A stretch of DNA of 64,000 nt from a bacterium (GTDB taxonomy: Bacteria; Myxococcota; UBA727; JAUIJE01). The notes beneath the pieces were generated by a model. That model was not told the DNA's origin, made no database searches, and was given only the letters and a program-made list of their open reading frames with translations. Within the stretch, counting starts at the first letter, position 1. Every line of letters begins with the position of its first letter. This document shows, piece by piece, positions 59,574 to 64,000 of this stretch. The stretch is taken from the NCBI GenBank assembly GCA_030431455.1, contig JAUIJE010000016.1:124001-188000 (forward strand), in the 5' to 3' direction. A program made the translations under genes and the position numbers.

Positions 59574-60206
59574 TCAGGCGCGCGGGGGCGCGAGCCCGCG
59601 GGAGAGCGTCTGCACGATCGCTTCGATTTCGGCGTCGTCGTCGTGTTCGAGGTGGGGCATGAAGACGTGGGCGATCATCAAATAACCCGCCACCACCGAC
59701 ACAATCATCCGAATCACGCTTCCCACCGGAAGGCTCTCGTCGACGAGGCCGCGCGCTTGGAGGTCTTGGAGCTGAGCCCGGAAGGCCGGCACCACGCGTT
59801 CGCCGAAGGCCGCGGCCACCATCTCCCGCACTTCTTTGTGCAGGGGCGCCTCTTGCACGACGAGCCGCACCTGGCGCGGCAGCTTTTTCACGAACGCGAG
59901 CCGCTCGGAAATGAGGGCCCGCAAGAAGTCTTCCAGGGTGTCGTAGCGGGCCTCGAGCACGTCCTGCACCGAGGCGGTGACCGCGGGGGCGATCACTTTG
60001 TCGAAAAACGGTCGGAGGATGCGCGTCAGAAGTGACTTCTTGGAAGGGAAGTGGCGAAAGATCGTGCCCTCCGCGACGCCGGCCCGCTTGGCGATTTCGG
60101 CGGTGGAGGTGGCGGAAAAGCCCTGGCTGGAAAACAGCTCGAGAGCCGCGCGCTCGATGTTTTCGCGGCGGGTCTCGGGATCGCGGGGCTTGAGCGGGCG
60201 GGGCAT
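59574..60206 (-). CDS. TetR/AcrR-family transcriptional repressor
   Basis: 210 residues. N-terminal helix-turn-helix (ALELFSSQGFSATSTAEIAK then RAGVAEGTIFRHFPSKKSLL) and an all-helical ligand domain. Divergent from the RND/MMPL exporter gene, with two 14-bp operators of matching design between them, so it probably represses both itself and the exporter until a hydrophobic ligand binds. It lies 142 bases from the exporter start. Confidence 0.93.
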   Translation of the reverse strand: MPRPLKPRDPETRRENIERAALELFSSQGFSATSTAEIAKRAGVAEGTIFRHFPSKKSLLTRILRPFFDKVIAPAVTASVQDVLEARYDTLEDFLRALISERLAFVKKLPRQVRLVVQEAPLHKEVREMVAAAFGERVVPAFRAQLQDLQARGLVDESLPVGSVIRMIVSVVAGYLMIAHVFMPHLEHDDDAEIEAIVQTLSRGLAPPRA

Positions 60207-60261
60207 CGGATCTTGTCGAACCTGAGGTCTATATAGCTGGATTTATGCCTGTTTTGCAATG

Positions 60262-60275
60262 TGAGTAAGTACTCA
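60262..60275. promoter_or_regulatory. TetR operator candidate 1
   Basis: Inverted repeat TGAGTA-AG-TACTCA, part of a longer GTGAGTA...TACTCAC. Its centre is 33 bp from the second site, about three helical turns. Confidence 0.75.
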
Positions 60276-60294
60276 CTTGCAATTCGGTGACTTG

Positions 60295-60308
60295 TGAGTG
60301 GACACTCA
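60295..60308. promoter_or_regulatory. TetR operator candidate 2
   Basis: Inverted repeat TGAGTG-GA-CACTCA, the same arms and 2-base spacer as site 1, located 41 bases before the exporter start codon. Confidence 0.75.
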
Positions 60309-60348
60309 TCATCGCCGCCCGGCCGCCGCCAGGCGGCGAGGAGGCAAC

Positions 60349-62478
60349 ATGGATCGGGTGGCGCACGTGTTGGTGGATCGGGCGCGGGCGGTGATCGGCC
60401 TGACCGTGGCGATCACCCTCGTGTGCGCGACGGTCGCGCTCTGGCGCATGAGCTTCAACGCGGACATCACCGCGTTTTTGTCCGAGAGCAGCGACGCGGG
60501 TCGTGCGTTCGCCGCGCTCCAAGAGAAATACGCCGCGGGTGACCCGGTCACCGTGCTGGTTGAGCGCACCGACGGGGGGACCATGGCCGATCGCACCGGC
60601 CTGGAGCTCTTGCTCGCCACCCGCGATGCCCTGCAGGCCGTCCCGGGGGTGGCCACGGTGGGCACCGCTCTGCCCCCGAAAAACCCTTACACCAACGGGC
60701 CCTTCGACAAGCGTTCCCTCGACAATCTGCCCGACGCACTGTTTGGGGTGGTCACCGAAGGACCAGCGTCGGCGCTGCTGTTTTCCCCGGACAAGCGGGC
60801 GACGTTGGTGGTGGTGGGTCTCGAAGGCGACATGCTCGAGGGGGCCGAAGCGGTGCAAGGCGCGGGGTTGCCCGACGGGGTCCGGGCAACGTTCGCAGGC
60901 AATCCCATTGTGTTCGCGACGGTGATCGAGATGCTCGGGTGGTTCCTGCTGGCGCTGCCCCCGAGTGTGATCCTCCTGCTCTTGTTGGTGTTCTTCATCA
61001 ACATTGGCAGCCGCAAGCTCGCGGCCCTCGCCATCGTGCCGTCGGTGATCGGTTCGGTGTGGACCTTCGGGCTCATTTTTGCGCTTGGGCTTCAGGTCGA
61101 CATCGTGACGGTGATCGTGCCCATCTGGGTGATCGTGATGGGGTCCGCCGATGGGTTGCATTTCGTGACCCATCTGCAGGCGGCGCGCGCGCACACCGAG
61201 GACCGGCGCGAACAGATTGCATGGACATTGCGACACGTAGGGCCCCCGATGGTGCTCACCACCATTTCCACCGCGGCGGGGTTCTTGTCGTTTTTGACCA
61301 CGGGGGTGAAGCCCATGGAACAGCTGGGGCTGTTCGCGGCGTGCGGCATCACCTTCGCGGGCATCGCATCTTTGGTGTTCCTTCCTGCGGTGTTGTCGCG
61401 CATCGAGATCGAGCCCCCCCACGCCCACGCCATCGGGGGCAGGCTGGTGCGCCTGCTGCAAGGGAGCGTGCGCACGCGATTGCCCGCCCTGGTGGTGGCC
61501 GGTCTCTGCATCGGCTTCGCGGGGGTGTACGTGCCCAAGCTCGAGGTCAATCCCGACCAGTTGTTCTTCTTCAAAGACAACCATCCGGTGCGGGCCGCGT
61601 TCGACAAGATGAGTGAGGTGTTCGGCGGGGCCACGCCGATGTTCGGAGAGATGGCGTTCGATCCGTCGGGGGACGTCGATGCCCAGCTGGCCCGCATCCG
61701 CGACGTCGAGCGCGGTTTGGAGCAGCTGCCCGGGGTTCGCCGTGTGTTCTCGCTCGCTGACGTGGCCGAGACCGCGTCGCCGGACATGGTGAATAGCATG
61801 ATCAAGGGCGAGGTTGAGTCGCCGATGGGCAAGATGGTGTCCGACGACGGTCTGCGCTTTGTGGTGTTTCCGCGCACCTTCACCAGCGAAGACATGCAGG
61901 GCTGGCTGGCCTACGTCGACGAGCATGCGGAGATTCGCGTGTTGACGGGAACGCCCGTGTTGTTCGACGCCATGAGCCGGCTTGTGCTCCGCGGGCAGGC
62001 CACCTCGTTGGGGGCAGCCTTCCTCTTCGTGGCGTTGCTGCTCGGCATCGCCTACCGGCGGCTTTGGCAAACCATCATCGCGCTGGTTCCCATTTCGCTG
62101 ACGATCGCGGTCGTGCTCGGGTTCTTGGCTGCGAGCGGCATTCAGCTCAACTTGCTCACCGCGGTGGTGAGTTCGATCGTCATCGGCATTGGAATCGACT
62201 ACGGCATCCATCTGCTGGCCGCCATCGAGACCGCGCGCGACGGCACCCCCGGCTATGCCCTGCGCGGGTTGGGTTCAGCGGGGCGTGCGATCATTGCCAA
62301 TGCTCTTGGGGTCGCGGTGGGCATGACCGCGCTGTTCTTGTCGCCGCTCCGCCCCCACGGGCAAATCGCCATGCTGATGTGGGTGTCGATGGTGGTGGGT
62401 GCTCTCACCACGTTGCTCATTCTGCCCGCGTTGCTCCCGCGCGACGCGGTGCAAGGGGACGCAGGCGAAACCGTCTGA
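60349..62478 (+). CDS. RND/MMPL-family membrane exporter
   Basis: 709 residues. One N-terminal helix, a periplasmic domain (about 40-200), five or six helices with VIVMGSADGLHFVTHL and TTISTAAGFLSFL, a second periplasmic domain (about 405-535), then the C-terminal helical set with GIGIDYGIHLLAAIE and NALGVAVGMTALFLSPL. This is the MMPL/HpnN-like layout (two repeats, no large pump funnel), used for lipids, hopanoids or other hydrophobic cargo. GAGGAGG five bases before ATG 60349. Controlled by the divergent TetR gene; followed by a secreted protein that may bind the cargo. Confidence 0.92.
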   Translation: MDRVAHVLVDRARAVIGLTVAITLVCATVALWRMSFNADITAFLSESSDAGRAFAALQEKYAAGDPVTVLVERTDGGTMADRTGLELLLATRDALQAVPGVATVGTALPPKNPYTNGPFDKRSLDNLPDALFGVVTEGPASALLFSPDKRATLVVVGLEGDMLEGAEAVQGAGLPDGVRATFAGNPIVFATVIEMLGWFLLALPPSVILLLLLVFFINIGSRKLAALAIVPSVIGSVWTFGLIFALGLQVDIVTVIVPIWVIVMGSADGLHFVTHLQAARAHTEDRREQIAWTLRHVGPPMVLTTISTAAGFLSFLTTGVKPMEQLGLFAACGITFAGIASLVFLPAVLSRIEIEPPHAHAIGGRLVRLLQGSVRTRLPALVVAGLCIGFAGVYVPKLEVNPDQLFFFKDNHPVRAAFDKMSEVFGGATPMFGEMAFDPSGDVDAQLARIRDVERGLEQLPGVRRVFSLADVAETASPDMVNSMIKGEVESPMGKMVSDDGLRFVVFPRTFTSEDMQGWLAYVDEHAEIRVLTGTPVLFDAMSRLVLRGQATSLGAAFLFVALLLGIAYRRLWQTIIALVPISLTIAVVLGFLAASGIQLNLLTAVVSSIVIGIGIDYGIHLLAAIETARDGTPGYALRGLGSAGRAIIANALGVAVGMTALFLSPLRPHGQIAMLMWVSMVVGALTTLLILPALLPRDAVQGDAGETV

Positions 62479-62517
62479 CGTCGCCATTCGACGTGTTCAC
62501 TTGGAAAGGAACTCAAG

Positions 62518-63090
62518 ATGCCCCAGGTTTCGGTTCGCCATTCTGCTATCGCCTTCACCGTGGCCCTGGCCGTGTGGGGCTCGTCGTCATTGCCCGCCAT
62601 GGCCCAGGGCGCGAGCCCGTTGGCCTTGGCCAAGCCCGGGGTGCAGACCAAAGTCCTCGCCCCTCTGGTGGGAAAGTGGAAACGCGGGGGCACCAAGACG
62701 CCCCCGATGCGAGACCCGTTGCCGTTCACCGGGACCCAAAAGTGCGAATGGGTTGCCACCATATGGCTTTCCTGTGACATCGCGGACAAGCACAATGCCA
62801 AGGATTTCCCCGACGTCTCCGGCCGACTGATCGTGGGCTGGGATTTTTTGCATGAGGGGTATCGCGGGTTCTTTGTTTCTGCCATCGGCGCGAGTGTCCC
62901 CCTCACCGGGACCTACGCCGACGACAAACTCGTGCTCGAGTCTGCGGTTCCGCTCAAGAGCCCGCTGGGCCAGATGGCGATGAAGCTCACCCTGGATTTG
63001 ACCGACCCTCGGGCGCCGACGTTCAAGGATGAGCGCTCCATCAACCGCACGCCGTGGTTCACCCTCGAAGAGACCAAGCTCAAGCGCTAG
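62518..63090 (+). CDS. Secreted protein, DUF1579-like
   Basis: 190 residues. Signal peptide (SAIAFTVALAVWGSSSLPAMAQG) and a beta-rich domain with LAPLVGKWK, CEWVATIWLSCDI, SGRLIVGWDFLHEGYRGFF and LTGTYADDKLVLES, the pattern of DUF1579/lipocalin-like proteins. It follows the MMPL exporter by 39 bases on the same strand and is probably in the same transcript, perhaps as a periplasmic carrier for a lipid. The exact family is not certain. Confidence 0.75.
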   Translation: MPQVSVRHSAIAFTVALAVWGSSSLPAMAQGASPLALAKPGVQTKVLAPLVGKWKRGGTKTPPMRDPLPFTGTQKCEWVATIWLSCDIADKHNAKDFPDVSGRLIVGWDFLHEGYRGFFVSAIGASVPLTGTYADDKLVLESAVPLKSPLGQMAMKLTLDLTDPRAPTFKDERSINRTPWFTLEETKLKR

Positions 63091-63092
63091 TG

Positions 63093-63115
63093 CGCATCTC
63101 AAAATCAGAGATGCG
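63093..63115. terminator. Hairpin after the secreted protein gene
   Basis: Perfect 8-bp stem CGCATCTC (63093-63100) / GAGATGCG (63108-63115), 7-base loop, directly after the stop at 63090. No T-run follows, so termination is uncertain. Confidence 0.4.
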
Positions 63116-63414
63116 TGCGCTCGCCAGGGCCACGACGGACGCCCGATGCGCCAAGGCCGGTTCATGATGTCGCCGGCTATTCATCGTTTGTGATGCGGCC
63201 TGCGTAGACCAGAGGTGACGCCTCCGCGGGCGCAGCGCAGGGGGGGCGCGACACGCGCGTCTGCCCGCCGTTCGTCCAAGTTTCTGACCACCGCTGCATG
63301 CGGCACCGCTTTCGGTCTCCGGCCCGCCGATTTGCGTTTGCCCGACTTCGTCGCCTAAAACGCCTCTAAGCTTCGCGTGGCGGCGCCGCGCGCCCCGCAC
63401 CAAAAGGGGGCCGC
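63116..63414. other. Intergenic region before the SulP transporter
   Basis: About 300 bases, slightly lower in GC than the genes, without a convincing frame or RNA. It probably carries the promoter of the transporter. Confidence 0.4.
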
Positions 63415-64000
63415 ATGATGGGGCTGACGCTCCGCCATTGGAAAAACGATGTTCCCGCCGGCCTGGTGGTGTTCCTTGTCGCCGTTCCGCTTTGCTTGGG
63501 CATTGCGTTGGCGTCGGGGGCGCCCCCGCTCTCCGGCATCCTCGCCGGCATCGTCGGGGGGCTCGTCGTCACCCCTTTGTCCGGCAGCGCCCTCGGGGTC
63601 AGCGGTCCGGCGGCGGGACTGGCCGTCATCGTGTTCGAGGCCATCGCCGCCCTGCGCGCGCAGGCCGTCGCGGCGGGCCTTCCCGAAGCCGAGGCCAACG
63701 CGGAGGCGTTTCAGGCGTTCTTGTTGGCCGTGGTCATCGGCGGGGTGCTCCAGTTCCTGCTCGGCGTGGCCAAAGCCGGCATCGTCGCGTACTACATCCC
63801 CTCGTCGGTGATCAAAGGCATGCTCGCCGCCATCGGCGTCATCCTCATCCTCAAGCAACTCCCCCACGCGGTCGGCTACGACGCCGACTTCGAGGGGGAC
63901 GAGAGCTTCGTCCAGGCCGACGGGCACAACACGATTTCTGAGCTGTTCTACATGTTCGACGCGGTCAGCCTCGGTGCGGTCGTCGTCGCGGTGGTCTCGC
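63415..64000 (+). CDS. SulP-family anion transporter, N-terminal part cut by window edge
   Basis: The gene starts at ATG 63415 (AAGGGGG upstream) and runs off the right end; 195 residues are visible. Membrane helices begin with PAGLVVFLVAVPLCLGIALA, then GILAGIVGGLVV, SGPAAGLAV and SSVIKGMLAAIGVILILKQL, the start of SulP/SLC26 transporters. SulP members carry sulfate, bicarbonate or other anions, and some are fused to a STAS or carbonic anhydrase domain. The C-terminus that would tell is not in the window. The long insert after the third helix (EAEANAEAFQAFL) is typical of bacterial bicarbonate-type SulP proteins. Confidence 0.88.
   Translation, partial: MMGLTLRHWKNDVPAGLVVFLVAVPLCLGIALASGAPPLSGILAGIVGGLVVTPLSGSALGVSGPAAGLAVIVFEAIAALRAQAVAAGLPEAEANAEAFQAFLLAVVIGGVLQFLLGVAKAGIVAYYIPSSVIKGMLAAIGVILILKQLPHAVGYDADFEGDESFVQADGHNTISELFYMFDAVSLGAVVVAVVS

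Noticed and set aside
63415-64000. Specific sulfate transporter call
   Set aside because: Only the N-terminal membrane part is visible; SulP members also carry bicarbonate and other anions.

Overview
The window is a dense, very GC-rich stretch (nearly every codon ends in G or C) from a Gram-negative bacterium. Many lipoproteins carry a lipobox, and there are a SecG, an RND/MMPL exporter and a barrel-like outer-membrane candidate. A MYXO-CTERM-like C-terminal tail, a PEGA-domain protein, a Ser/Thr kinase, Gly-Asp-repeat lipoproteins, a mitochondrial-type aconitase and large AAA/TPR proteins point to Myxococcota or a close 'deltaproteobacterial' relative. No rRNA, CRISPR array, prophage or intact insertion sequence was seen. 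The one transposase-derived gene is catalytically degenerate.

1-8.35 kb: prephenate dehydrogenase (cut by the left edge), a metallophosphoesterase, a PEGA-domain membrane protein, a TPR protein with two cyclic-nucleotide-binding domains, then a minus-strand pair: a 1200-residue AAA/TPR ATPase overlapping by one base a RAYT-like gene whose catalytic residues are replaced. 8.4-14.7 kb: a complete oligopeptide-type ABC importer operon. Its solute-binding lipoprotein carries SH3-like inserts, and a Cys-rich lipoprotein gene is embedded in the operon. 14.7-23.1 kb (minus): secreted protein, TlpA-like thioredoxin, hisS, cmk, hisC, miaA, mutL and an ABC1/UbiB kinase.

23.3-27.3 kb: a large Gly-Asp-linker lipoprotein with two haem-binding motifs and a pair of paralogous small lipoproteins, separated by strong terminators. 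27.3-30.8 kb (minus): a cyclic-nucleotide-binding/TPR protein next to a GspE/PilB-type ATPase with its own N-terminal cyclic-nucleotide domain. 30.9-35.0 kb (minus): an overlapping cluster of metallo-beta-lactamase-fold hydrolase, MoaD-MoaE fusion, TrmA/RlmD-type RNA methyltransferase and amidohydrolase. 35.1-45.4 kb: a penicillin-acylase-type lipoprotein, a lipoprotein with MYXO-CTERM-like tail, cytochrome c lipoprotein plus aconitase, two tandem tail-anchored paralogues, a MoxR ATPase, a barrel-like protein and an OmpH/Skp-like protein.

45.5-55.5 kb: a secreted GH31 glycosidase, then the glycolytic series gap-pgk-tpiA ending at secG and tRNA-Leu(GAG). The series is interrupted by an inverted lipoprotein gene, a Coq4-family gene, a universal stress protein and a YheT-type hydrolase. 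A second protein with the Coq4 metal-site pattern follows the tRNA. 55.6-64 kb: an ECF sigma/anti-sigma pair, a lipoprotein, a Ser/Thr kinase, a TetR regulator divergent from an RND/MMPL exporter with two matching 14-bp operators between them, a secreted protein, and a SulP-family transporter cut by the right edge.

Most genes sit in tight operons with GTGA/ATGA stop-start overlaps. The least explained units are the ATPase + degenerate RAYT pair, the cyclic-nucleotide-sensing secretion-ATPase pair, the two Coq4-motif proteins and the tandem tail-anchored paralogues.
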